From NCBI GenBank assembly GCA_022710245.1, contig JAKLHH010000526.1, positions 1-5,916 of the forward strand: a stretch of 5,916 nt of DNA. Reading direction: 5' to 3'. The notes below the pieces were generated by a model that saw nothing but the letters and a program-made list of their open reading frames with translations, made no database searches and had not been told where the DNA came from. Within the stretch, counting starts at the first letter, position 1, and each line of letters opens with the position of its first letter. Shown one piece after another: positions 1-5,778 of the stretch. The stretch is from Myxococcota bacterium. Its GTDB lineage: Bacteria; Myxococcota; Polyangia; GCA-2747355; JAKLHH01. A program made the translations under genes and the position numbers.

Positions 1-319
1 GGCCATGGGGCTTGCCCGCGATGACCACGTACCAGCTCGCCTCCTCCTCCTGCTGCAGCTCGTCGGCGGGCAGGGCCTGCACCGCCCGCGCGGCGCGCGG
101 CTCGGGGTTGGCTCCGCGCTCCGGCAAGACGGTGAAGGCGTTGGTGCAGCGGGCGACGATGATCCCGCCGCAGCGCTTGCAGGACGCACGGAAGCGGTGG
201 CCGCGGACCTTCGAGTCGCGGACCTGGTAGCGAGCCCCGCAGCCATGGCAGACCACCTTGATCTTACCGGGCTGGTCCTGGCCTGGGCTCGAGTCGTCTA
301 CCTCTTCCTCGTACCGCAC
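1..319 (-). CDS. Zinc-ribbon protein with start of a GYF-like domain (5' part only)
   Basis: The 106 visible residues are the N-terminus; the rest lies beyond the left edge. After an acidic leader (residues 1-18) comes a zinc ribbon of the MJ0042 / 'zinc-ribbon domain' type, with cysteines C24-x2-C27 and C47-x2-C50 around a CGARYQVRDSKVRG core. An Ala/Pro/Glu-rich linker follows (about 66-94). At residues 96-106 WYVVIAGKPHG resembles the opening strand of a GYF_2 domain. Zinc ribbon followed by GYF is an arrangement known from cytosolic regions of myxobacterial regulatory and motility proteins, including AgmX/GltJ, but the visible part cannot separate these from other family members. The GTG start at 319 is chosen because an in-frame TAG lies at 335-337 and GGAGA sits 9 nt upstream; no ATG is available before the ribbon. 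Domain calls are by motif reading; the function is unknown. Confidence 0.75.
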   Translation of the reverse strand, partial: MRYEEEVDDSSPGQDQPGKIKVVCHGCGARYQVRDSKVRGHRFRASCKRCGGIIVARCTNAFTVLPERGANPEPRAARAVQALPADELQQEEEASWYVVIAGKPHG

Positions 320-328
320 CAGCGTGGG

Positions 329-333
329 TCTCC
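329..333 (-). promoter_or_regulatory. Shine-Dalgarno site for the zinc-ribbon gene
   Basis: GGAGA on the minus strand lies 9 nt before the GTG at 319. It is the main reason for accepting that GTG as the start. The in-frame stop just beyond it (335-337) excludes a longer protein. Confidence 0.55.
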
Positions 334-397
334 ACTACCTTAGAGCCACCTGCCTGACGCGTCCTTGGCTATTCCGCGATCGCCGCCGCCGATCGGG

Positions 398-427
398 ATT
401 ATACACCACCCCGGCAGCCCAGGCGAA
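398..427 (-). promoter_or_regulatory. Probable sigma-70-type promoter for the zinc-ribbon gene
   Basis: A perfect TATAAT reads on the minus strand at 403-398, rare in DNA this GC-rich. The best -35 is TTCGCC at 427-422 (3 of 6 consensus positions, 18-bp spacer), so the call depends on the -10. Transcription would begin near 391, leaving a leader of about 72 nt before the GTG at 319. That leader contains the palindrome GCGATCGC (376-383) and a second CGATCG (390-395), which may be incidental. The position downstream of the rhomboid stop means the zinc-ribbon gene could be expressed independently of the rhomboid gene. Confidence 0.5.
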
Positions 428-497
428 AACGCGCTCCGACGGCGACCTCGCGCGACGCGTCAGGGCGACCGGCGAGGCGGTCACGGCCGGCAGGTGG

Positions 498-1463
498 TCA
501 GGGCCGCAGCACGACCAGCGCGAAGCTCGCGACCACCACGAGGACCGAGAGGACCGCGAGCAGGAGCCAGAGCCGGTCGCTCACGCGCCGCGCCTGCTCG
601 CGGTCGGCGAGGAGCAGGCCGAGGAGCGCGCCGGCGACGCCGCCGCCGAGGTGCGCCATCAGGTCCACCCCGGGCAGCAGGCTGAAGACCAGGCCGTAGA
701 CGAGTCCCTTGCCGAGTCCAGCGCGCAGCTCTCGGGTTCCACGGGACTTCTTCAGATACCCGGCGGTGAGCGAGACCCCGATCAGGGCGAAGACCACGCC
801 CGAGGCCCCCCCGCCAGGGACCGGCACGTGCCTGAGGGACTCCCAGCGATAGGCGACCGAGGCTGCGAAGCCCGCCACCCCCGAGACCAGGCAGAGGACG
901 ACGAAGCGGCTGCGGCCGTAGGCCTGCTCCACCAGCGGCCCGAGCTGGAAGAGCCAGAGCCCGTTGAAGATCAGGTGGAGGAGGTCGAAGTGGAGAAAGA
1001 TCGGGGTGACCAGGCGCCAGAGCTCCCCGCGGGCGATGGCCGGCACGGTCCAGGCGCCGAAGCGGATGATGACCGGCGTGGCGATGCCGTGCATCAGGCT
1101 CGGCCCGCCGCCCGAGCGCATCACCATCGCCAGGTAGAAGGCAGCGCAGACGAAGAGGAAGGCGCCGCTCGCCGCGACGCTGCCCTCCGGCACCAGGAGC
1201 CGCCAGAGCCGCCCGAGCTGCTGCAGCGCCAGCCCATGGAGCTTGCGGCCGCAGCGCGAGCAGCGCCGCTCGTCGGGCGCCGCCGGCAGGCCGCAGCCCG
1301 GGCAGAGCTGGTTCTTGTAGCTCAGGCCGCGGGTGCGGTTCTCCAGCTCGCGCCGCCGCCGCTCCGAGCGCTCGCGCCAGCGCTGCAGGCGCCAGCGGAG
1401 CCGCACCGGGTCGAGCCCGAGCGCCGCGAGCAGCTTGTCGAGCGGTCCCTTGGTCGGCGGCAT
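498..1463 (-). CDS. Rhomboid family intramembrane serine protease with N-terminal zinc ribbon
   Basis: This 321-residue protein has the rhomboid core, which cuts transmembrane substrates within the membrane using a Ser-His dyad. The catalytic serine is S221 in GASG (219-222) and the histidine is H271 in AHLGG. The family residues H163 and N167 (HLIFN) and the WR of the L1 region (149-150) are also present. About seven hydrophobic segments can be read, near 96-116, 152-178, 186-205, 218-238, 252-268, 270-287 and 298-318, consistent with a 6+1 layout. The cytosolic N-terminus is longer than a minimal rhomboid: a very basic helix (about 20-46) and a zinc ribbon with C54-x2-C57 and C68-x2-C71. 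The ATG at 1463 is the first start after an in-frame TGA three codons upstream; a GAGG lies only 2 nt before it, so the ribosome site is poor. It is divergent from uvrB across a repeat array. The substrate is unknown. Confidence 0.93.
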   Translation of the reverse strand: MPPTKGPLDKLLAALGLDPVRLRWRLQRWRERSERRRRELENRTRGLSYKNQLCPGCGLPAAPDERRCSRCGRKLHGLALQQLGRLWRLLVPEGSVAASGAFLFVCAAFYLAMVMRSGGGPSLMHGIATPVIIRFGAWTVPAIARGELWRLVTPIFLHFDLLHLIFNGLWLFQLGPLVEQAYGRSRFVVLCLVSGVAGFAASVAYRWESLRHVPVPGGGASGVVFALIGVSLTAGYLKKSRGTRELRAGLGKGLVYGLVFSLLPGVDLMAHLGGGVAGALLGLLLADREQARRVSDRLWLLLAVLSVLVVVASFALVVLRP

Positions 1464-1481
1464 GGCCTCGAGTCACCCTAG

Positions 1482-1643
1482 CAATCGAGCGGCGCCGCGG
1501 CGATCTTTCGGGAGCCGCGGTGCTGCCGCGTTCAACAATCGAGCGGCGCCGCGGCGATCTTTCGGGAGCCGCGGTGCTGCCGCGTTCAACAATCGAGCGG
1601 CGCCGCGGCGATCTTTCGGGAGCCGCGGTGCTGTCGCGTTTGG
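1482..1643. repeat. Array 1: three 54-bp tandem repeats in the rhomboid/uvrB divergent gap
   Basis: Copies lie at 1482-1535, 1536-1589 and 1590-1643. The first two are identical as read; the third differs only near its end (C to T at 1634, and TTTGG in place of TTCAA). Each unit folds on paper into a strong hairpin. In copy 1 the inner stem is CCGCGGC (1495-1501) with GCCGCGG (1514-1520), closing a 12-nt loop. The outer stem is GCGGC (1489-1493) with GCCGC (1525-1529). The array fills most of the 205 bp between two divergent genes, so promoters for both must lie in or beside it. Because 54 is divisible by 3, it keeps reading frames open on both strands; these are not taken as genes. Confidence 0.95.
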
Positions 1644-1659
1644 CAAATTGAGGTATACA
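1631..1659 (+). promoter_or_regulatory. Candidate uvrB promoter next to the repeat array
   Basis: TATACA at 1654-1659 is a good -10 in a short AT-richer patch. The element 17 bp upstream, CTGTCG (1631-1636), matches TTGACA at only 3 of 6 positions and lies in the diverged end of the third repeat copy. Initiation would fall near 1666, only a few bases before the uvrB ATG, implying a leaderless or nearly leaderless mRNA. An alternative -35, TTGGCA (1640-1645), has only TAGCAT (1665-1670) at 19 bp, which overlaps the start codon. No convincing LexA box is seen. Confidence 0.35.
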
Positions 1660-1668
1660 GCCTCTAGC

Positions 1669-3783
1669 ATGACGTCCGGAAGCTTCAAGTTGGCCACGCC
1701 CTACCCGCCCGCGGGCGGTCAGCCGGCCGCCATCGAGGCGCTCCTCGCCGGGCTCGAGCGCGGCGAGCGCGAGCAGATCCTCCTCGGCATCACCGGCAGC
1801 GGCAAGACCTTCACCATGGCCTGCGTGGTGCAGCGCTGGCAGCGACCGACGCTGATCATCGCCCATAACAAGACGCTCGCCGCGCAGCTCTACGGCGAGT
1901 TCCGCGAGCTCTTCCCCGAGAACGCGGTCCACTACTTCGTCAGCTACTACGACTACTACCAGCCCGAGGCCTACGTCCCCTCGTCGGACACGTACATCGA
2001 GAAGGACTCGATCATCAACGACGACATCGACCGCATGCGCCACGCGGCCACGAGCTCCGTGCTCACCCGCCGCGACGTGATCGTGGTCGCCTCGGTCTCC
2101 TGCATCTACGGCATCGGCAGCGCCGAGTCGTACATGGGCATGCTGGTCGACCTGCAGGTCGGGCAGTCGGTCGACCGCGACCAGGTGCTGCGGCGCCTGG
2201 TCGACATCCAGTACGAGCGCAACGACCTCGACTTCCACCGCGGCACCTTCCGCGTGCGCGGCGACGTGGTCGAGGTCTTCCCCGCGCACGAGGAGGAGCG
2301 CGCGGTCCGCCTCGAGTTCTTCGGCGACGAGATCGAGGCGATCCAGCTCGTCGACCCGCTGCGCGGCCGGGTCCTCGCGCGGCAGGACCGCGTCACCATC
2401 TTCCCCTCAAGCCACTACGTCACGCCCCAGGAGGAGCGCAAGCGCGCGATCACCACCATCCGCGCCGAGCTCCTCGAGCGGCTCGCCGTGCTCCGCGGCG
2501 AGGGGCGGCTCCTCGAGGCGCAGCGCCTCGAGCAGCGCACCCTCTTCGACCTGGAGATGCTCGAGCAGCTCGGCTTCTGCACCGGCATCGAGAACTACTC
2601 GCGCCACCTCTCCGGGCGCCAGGCGGGCGAGCCGCCGCCCACGCTGGTCGACTACTTCCCGAAGGACTTCCTGCTCATCATCGACGAGAGCCACCAGACC
2701 CTCCCGCAGATCCAGGCGATGTACCGCGGCGACCGCAGCCGCAAGGAGACCCTCGTCGAGTTCGGCTTCCGCCTCCCCTCGGCGCTCGACAACCGCCCGC
2801 TCAAGGTCGAGGAGTTCGAGCAGCGCATCAACCAGGTCATCTACACCTCAGCGACGCCGGGGGACCTCGAGCTCGAGCACACCCAGGGCGTGGTCGTCGA
2901 GCAGATCGTGCGGCCGACCGGCCTGCTCGACCCGGAGGTAGAGGTGCGGCCGGTCGCCAACCAGATCGACGACCTCCTCGAGGAGATCCGCCTCCGCCTC
3001 GAGCGCAAGGAGCGCGTCCTCGTCACCACGCTGACCAAGCGGATGGCCGAGGACCTGACCGAGTACTACCAGGAGGTGGGGCTCCGCGTGCGCTACCTCC
3101 ACTCGGACGTCGACACGCTGGAGCGGATCGAGATCATCCGCGATCTGCGCCGCGGCGAGTTCGACGTGCTGGTGGGCATCAACCTCCTGCGCGAGGGGCT
3201 CGACCTGCCCGAGGTCTCGCTGGTCGCCATCCTCGACGCGGACAAGGAGGGCTTCCTGCGCAGCGTCCGCTCGCTGATCCAGACCATCGGGCGCGCCTCG
3301 CGCAACGTCGGCGGCAAGGTGCTGATGTACGCCGACTCGATCACCGCCTCGATGCGGGTCGCGCTCGACGAGACCCGCCGCCGCCGCGAGCTGCAGCAGG
3401 CCTACAACCTCGAGCGGGGCATCACGCCGCAGACGGTGCAGCGAGCGATCCTCGACCTCTCGCCGACGGTGCGGGCCGACTACCACGAGCTGCCGCTCGA
3501 GGCGCCCGGGGTGCCACCGCAGGAGCTCCCCGCGGTGATCGCGGCGCTCCGCGCGGAGATGCAGCAGGCCGCCGAGCGCCTCGACTTCGAGCGCGCCGCC
3601 GAGCTCCGCGACCGCGTCCGCGCGCTGACCGAGAGCGAGCTCCTCCTCGGCGAGCCGAGCGGCGCCGCCCAGCGAAGAGGGCGGTCGGGCGGAGCGGCCG
3701 CGACCAGCAAACCGGGCGGCGCCCCGCCCCGCGCGAAGGCCTCTCGCCGCAAGGGGCCGCGCCCCTCCAGACCCCGAGGCTGA
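1669..3783 (+). CDS. uvrB: UvrABC excinuclease subunit B (UvrB)
   Basis: UvrB is the DNA-damage-verifying helicase-like subunit of nucleotide excision repair; it receives lesions from UvrA and recruits UvrC for incision. The 704-residue product matches the family along its length. Walker A is GITGSGKT (40-47). The aromatic beta-hairpin that grips DNA lies around [19 protein letters not shown] (91-109). The DEAD-like box is DESH (339-342). Helicase motifs [13 protein letters not shown] (503 onward) and QTIGRASR (538-545) are intact, and a C-terminal UVR domain for UvrC contact spans about 620-655. The ATG at 1669 gives MTSGSFKL, aligning with the usual UvrB N-terminus; the frame is open further upstream only because of the repeats. 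No Shine-Dalgarno is well placed (GAGG at 1649-1652 is 16 nt away). The last 44 residues are an Arg/Pro/Gly/Ala-rich tail beyond the normal end, partly encoded by an embedded repeat unit. Confidence 0.98.
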   Translation: MTSGSFKLATPYPPAGGQPAAIEALLAGLERGEREQILLGITGSGKTFTMACVVQRWQRPTLIIAHNKTLAAQLYGEFRELFPENAVHYFVSYYDYYQPEAYVPSSDTYIEKDSIINDDIDRMRHAATSSVLTRRDVIVVASVSCIYGIGSAESYMGMLVDLQVGQSVDRDQVLRRLVDIQYERNDLDFHRGTFRVRGDVVEVFPAHEEERAVRLEFFGDEIEAIQLVDPLRGRVLARQDRVTIFPSSHYVTPQEERKRAITTIRAELLERLAVLRGEGRLLEAQRLEQRTLFDLEMLEQLGFCTGIENYSRHLSGRQAGEPPPTLVDYFPKDFLLIIDESHQTLPQIQAMYRGDRSRKETLVEFGFRLPSALDNRPLKVEEFEQRINQVIYTSATPGDLELEHTQGVVVEQIVRPTGLLDPEVEVRPVANQIDDLLEEIRLRLERKERVLVTTLTKRMAEDLTEYYQEVGLRVRYLHSDVDTLERIEIIRDLRRGEFDVLVGINLLREGLDLPEVSLVAILDADKEGFLRSVRSLIQTIGRASRNVGGKVLMYADSITASMRVALDETRRRRELQQAYNLERGITPQTVQRAILDLSPTVRADYHELPLEAPGVPPQELPAVIAALRAEMQQAAERLDFERAAELRDRVRALTESELLLGEPSGAAQRRGRSGGAAATSKPGGAPPRAKASRRKGPRPSRPRG
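3657..3728 (+). repeat. Repeat-family unit embedded in the 3' coding end of uvrB
   Basis: The DNA coding for the extra UvrB tail carries, in order, the blocks seen in arrays 1 and 3: AGCGGCGCC (3658-3666), TCGGG (3685-3689), CCGCGACCAGCAA (3698-3710) and GCGGCGCCCCGC (3716-3727). From 3693 to 3727 the segment matches 5862-5896 of array 3 without gaps at 29 of 35 positions, including a 14-base exact run (AGCGGCCGCGACCA) and a 12-base exact run. The distance between successive GCGGCGCC cores is 57 bp, a multiple of three, so the frame is kept. Confidence 0.7.
3776..3779 (+). promoter_or_regulatory. Ribosome-binding site of trmB inside the uvrB end
   Basis: GAGG lies 10 nt before the trmB ATG, overlapping the last codons of uvrB. 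This supports the ATG at 3790 over the in-frame ATG at 3817, which would remove the conserved VRQHMNP segment. The overlap suggests translational linkage between the two genes. Confidence 0.4.
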
Positions 3784-3789
3784 GCCGCC

Positions 3790-4434
3790 ATGACGCGTCG
3801 CCGCGTTCGCCAGCACATGAACCCGCTGAAGATGTCCGCGCTGATCCCGCGGGAGGGGCCGCTCGACCTCCCCGACGGCCCGCGCCTGGAGGTGGAGCTC
3901 GGCTGCGCCGAGGCGGCCTTCCTCATCGAGCGGGCCCGCTCGGAGCCCGACCGCCTCTTCGTCGGCGTCGACATCCGCGAGAAGTTCCTCGAGCCCGGCC
4001 GCCAGGCGATCGCCGAGCTCGGCCTCACGAACATCCAGCTCGTCCCCTCCAACCTGATCGTCGACCTGGACCGCCTCTTCCTGCCCGGGCGCGTCCATCG
4101 CTTCCACGTGCTCTTCCCCGACCCCTGGTTCAAGCGGCGCCACCACAACCGCCGCTGGCTCACCGCCGAGGCCGTCACGCACCTCGTGGACGCGCTCGAG
4201 CCGCGCGGCGAGATCTTCTTCCAGAGCGACGTCTGGTCCGTGGCCCTCGAGGCGCTCGCCCTCCTCGAGGGCTGCCCGGCGCTGGAGAACCTCGTCGGCG
4301 AGTGGCGCTTCCTGCGGGAGAGCCCCTTCGAGGCGCGCTCGGTGCGCGAGCGCCTCTGCCGCGAGGAGGGGCTGCCCATCTGGCGGATGCTCTTCGCCCG
4401 CCGCGACGACGGCGACGGCGCGGACTGGGATTGA
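3790..4434 (+). CDS. trmB: tRNA (guanine-N7-)-methyltransferase TrmB
   Basis: TrmB methylates N7 of guanine 46 in the tRNA variable loop using S-adenosylmethionine, in the cytoplasm. The 214-residue product is of usual size. Seen in it: an N-terminal VRQHMNP segment (6-12), SAM motif I region LEVELGCAEAAF (33-44), GVDI (59-62), the hallmark FPDPWFKRRHHNRRW (109-123), and a C-terminal SPFEARS (178-184) in place of the common T-x-[FY]-E motif. Motif I is odd: the usual G-C-G-x-G reads G-C-A-E-A here, losing two glycines, whereas the catalytic-region FPDPW-K-RH-RR signature is intact. I believe similar GCA-type motifs occur in myxobacterial TrmB proteins, but I cannot check that here. The start is 6 bp after the uvrB stop, so the two are probably one transcript. 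Enzyme identity is secure by family signature; activity with this motif I is inferred. Confidence 0.93.
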   Translation: MTRRRVRQHMNPLKMSALIPREGPLDLPDGPRLEVELGCAEAAFLIERARSEPDRLFVGVDIREKFLEPGRQAIAELGLTNIQLVPSNLIVDLDRLFLPGRVHRFHVLFPDPWFKRRHHNRRWLTAEAVTHLVDALEPRGEIFFQSDVWSVALEALALLEGCPALENLVGEWRFLRESPFEARSVRERLCREEGLPIWRMLFARRDDGDGADWD

Positions 4435-4452
4435 GGGGAGCTCGCGGAGGCT

Positions 4453-4561
4453 CTGGGACTGGCGGCCAGGCAGGCGCCCTGGGCAGGCGCCCTGGGACTG
4501 GCGGCCAGGCAAGCGCCCTGGGCAGGCGCCCTGGGACTGGCGGCCAGGCAGGCGCCCTGGG
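4453..4561. repeat. Array 2: 13-bp palindromic modules in a 39-bp higher-order repeat
   Basis: From 4458 to 4561 the sequence is eight consecutive 13-bp modules of two kinds: A = ACTGGCGGCCAGG and B = CAGGCGCCCTGGG. The order is A-B-B-A-B-B-A-B, with one change in the fifth module (CAAGCGCCCTGGG). This gives a 39-bp period starting at 4453, 4492 and 4531. Module A contains the inverted repeat CTGGC-G-GCCAG and module B contains CAGG-CGC-CCTG, so the array can fold into many alternative hairpins. It lies just after the trmB stop. There is no T-run, so a classical intrinsic terminator is not indicated, though mRNA 3'-end protection is possible. Confidence 0.93.
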
Positions 4562-4676
4562 ACGGAAGCGCCTGCGAGCGCGGCGGCTCGGGCAGAGGCT
4601 CTGAAGGGGCACGGACCGCGTTCTCTCCCTCGTTCTTCGCCCGGATCCCTGGATCGCGCTGATCGCGCCCGCGGCC

Positions 4677-4682
4677 GATAAT
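4677..4682 (+). promoter_or_regulatory. Candidate -10 box upstream of the lipoprotein gene
   Basis: GATAAT matches the -10 consensus at 5 of 6 positions in an otherwise GC-rich gap. No convincing -35 lies 16-18 bp upstream. A start of transcription near 4689 would leave about 43 nt before the ATG at 4732. A rival is TTGACC (4715-4720) with GACGAT 17 bp downstream (4738-4743), which would suit only a leaderless start at 4753. Just upstream, GATCGCGC occurs twice at a 9-bp spacing (4652-4668); its role is unknown. Confidence 0.25.
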
Positions 4683-4731
4683 CGCTGCGACGCGCGCGAC
4701 TTACGGGCTATTGGTTGACCCGCCCGCAGAG

Positions 4732-5736
4732 ATGGGCGACGATTTCCGCCTCATGATCCGGTCGTCGTCTTTCGGGTCATCGCCAGCGCGGTCCCCCTGG
4801 TCCTGGGCCCTGCTGGCCAGCGCAGGCGCGCTGCTCGGCGCCTGCGGGACCTCCGGGTCCAGCTCCCCGCCGGTGGAGAGCGCCGTCACCGTCAGCGCCA
4901 GCTCCAGCACCCGGGCGGTCCCCGCGGCCCCGACGCTGCGGGTCGTCTTCCGCGAGGGCAAGGCCTTCGCGCGCGAGGGCGGCCGCGAGTGGGCGATCGC
5001 CGAGGTGGGCCGCGACGAGATGCTCTGGGCGCCCGACGGCCAGCGCTTTGCCTACCTGCGCAAGGACGTGCGCTCCGCGCCGCTCTCCAGCCTCGGCCTC
5101 GCCAGCAAGCCGGCCAAGCCCGGACGCTCGCGGAGCGCCTCCGCCGGCGCGCCCGCCCTGCCCGCCGACCTCTACCACGTGGTCATCCGCAACCTCCGCG
5201 GCGACTCGGTCAACGAGTTCCCCGCCTACCGTCCCGGCCGCCCGAGCGACCTCGACTGGGTCGACAACGAGCAGCTCGCCTACCTCGCCCCGAGCGACGC
5301 GTCGGGCGACGCCTACGTCATCCACTCGGTGACCACCGGCGAGGTGCTGAAGGTCCTGCGCGGCAGCCGCTTCGTCTGGTCGCCGGGCCGCAAGCAGCTC
5401 GCCTACGTGAGCGGCAAGCGCGGCGCCGAGCAGGTGCTGGTGAGCGGACAGGCGATCTGGCCGAGGCCCGGAGCGGCCACCGGCAAGCGCAAGATCGTCG
5501 GCGAGCTCTCCTGGTCCCCGGACGGGGGCGGCCTCGCCTTCATGGAGCAGCTCGGCCGCACCTCCCAGCTGGTCGTGCTCCTCGTCCTCGGCGACAAGGA
5601 CGGCGACCTGAGCTGGCCCCTGCCCGCCGGCGCCCTCGATCCCGAGCACCACCTCTTCTGGCTGGAGGGCAAGGTCCTGATCGGACGCAGCTCCCTCCAG
5701 CCGCGCTTCGCCGCGAGCTGGAAGCGCCTGCGCTGA
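4732..5736 (+). CDS. Predicted lipoprotein with beta-propeller-like (PD40/TolB-type) repeats
   Basis: I do not recognise a specific family. With the ATG at 4732 the product has 334 residues. A lipoprotein signal is visible: arginines (R6, R10, R20), a hydrophobic stretch WSWALLASAGALLGAC, and lipobox LGAC with the lipidated cysteine at C38, followed by a Ser/Pro-rich tether (about 40-67). The rest contains blade-like motifs typical of PD40/TolB propellers: LWAPDGQRFAYL (98-109), LDWVDNEQLAYL (174-185), VWSPGRKQLAYV (215-226) and LSWSPDGGGLAF (259-270). A Lys/Ser/Ala-rich insert (about 119-144) interrupts the first two. Too few blades are evident for a full canonical propeller. The start is uncertain: ATG 4753 (327 residues) and TTG 4711 (341 residues) also keep the signal peptide, and none has a good Shine-Dalgarno. 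It probably sits on the periplasmic side of a membrane; the role is unknown. Its 3' end is duplicated downstream. Confidence 0.85.
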   Translation: MGDDFRLMIRSSSFGSSPARSPWSWALLASAGALLGACGTSGSSSPPVESAVTVSASSSTRAVPAAPTLRVVFREGKAFAREGGREWAIAEVGRDEMLWAPDGQRFAYLRKDVRSAPLSSLGLASKPAKPGRSRSASAGAPALPADLYHVVIRNLRGDSVNEFPAYRPGRPSDLDWVDNEQLAYLAPSDASGDAYVIHSVTTGEVLKVLRGSRFVWSPGRKQLAYVSGKRGAEQVLVSGQAIWPRPGAATGKRKIVGELSWSPDGGGLAFMEQLGRTSQLVVLLVLGDKDGDLSWPLPAGALDPEHHLFWLEGKVLIGRSSLQPRFAASWKRLR

Positions 5737-5778
5737 TTGCAGCGGCGCCCCGCCGCGAGCTGGAAGCGCCTGCGCTGA
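5695..5778. repeat. 42-bp tandem duplication of the lipoprotein gene's last 14 codons
   Basis: Bases 5695-5736 (last 13 codons plus TGA) are repeated at 5737-5778. The last 27 bases, covering AASWKRLR and the stop, are identical; the first 15 match at 10 positions. Equivalently, an exact 42-bp period runs from 5709 to 5792. The second copy is in frame after the stop and would encode LQRRPAASWKRLR with its own TGA, so readthrough would add a near-copy of the C-terminus. The first stop fixes the protein end whatever the copy number. Confidence 0.88.

Noticed and set aside
426..454. Rho-independent terminator after the rhomboid gene (CGCGC/GCGCG stem then TTTT on the minus strand)
   Set aside because: The stem is only 5 bp with a 15-nt loop and four Ts, too weak to call; a second 5-bp hairpin at 467-482 has no T-run.
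258..1481. Plus-strand open frame (407 codons) opposite the rhomboid gene
   Set aside because: It is antisense to a rhomboid with all catalytic motifs; its product is Glu/Ala/Arg-rich without domain features.
1482..1643. Possible LexA/SOS sites at the repeated GTTCAAC in array 1
   Set aside because: Only one half resembles known boxes; the other half does not match, so SOS control of uvrB cannot be supported.
1333..1668. N-terminal extension of UvrB upstream of ATG 1669
   Set aside because: The frame is open only because the 54-bp repeats lack stops; the sequence is antisense to the rhomboid N-terminus and repeat-derived, and UvrB homology begins at MTSGSFKL.
481..2289. Long minus-strand open frame (602 codons) across the rhomboid gene, the array and the uvrB start
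   Set aside because: It overlaps rhomboid and uvrB in other frames, has low-complexity composition, and stays open because of GC-rich codon bias and a repeat unit divisible by three.
3752..3766. Hairpin AGGGGC-CGC-GCCCCT near the end of uvrB as a terminator
   Set aside because: It lies inside coding sequence, lacks a T-run and precedes a gene only 6 bp after the stop; at most it affects mRNA stability.
2848..4512. Long minus-strand open frame (554 codons) opposite uvrB and trmB
   Set aside because: It is antisense to two certain genes, shows no recognisable motif, and is a typical high-GC shadow frame.
4564..5774. Shared 13-mer GGAAGCGCCTGCG at 4564, 5720 and 5762
   Set aside because: The 5720/5762 pair is explained by the 42-bp duplication; one extra match of this length is expected by chance at this composition.
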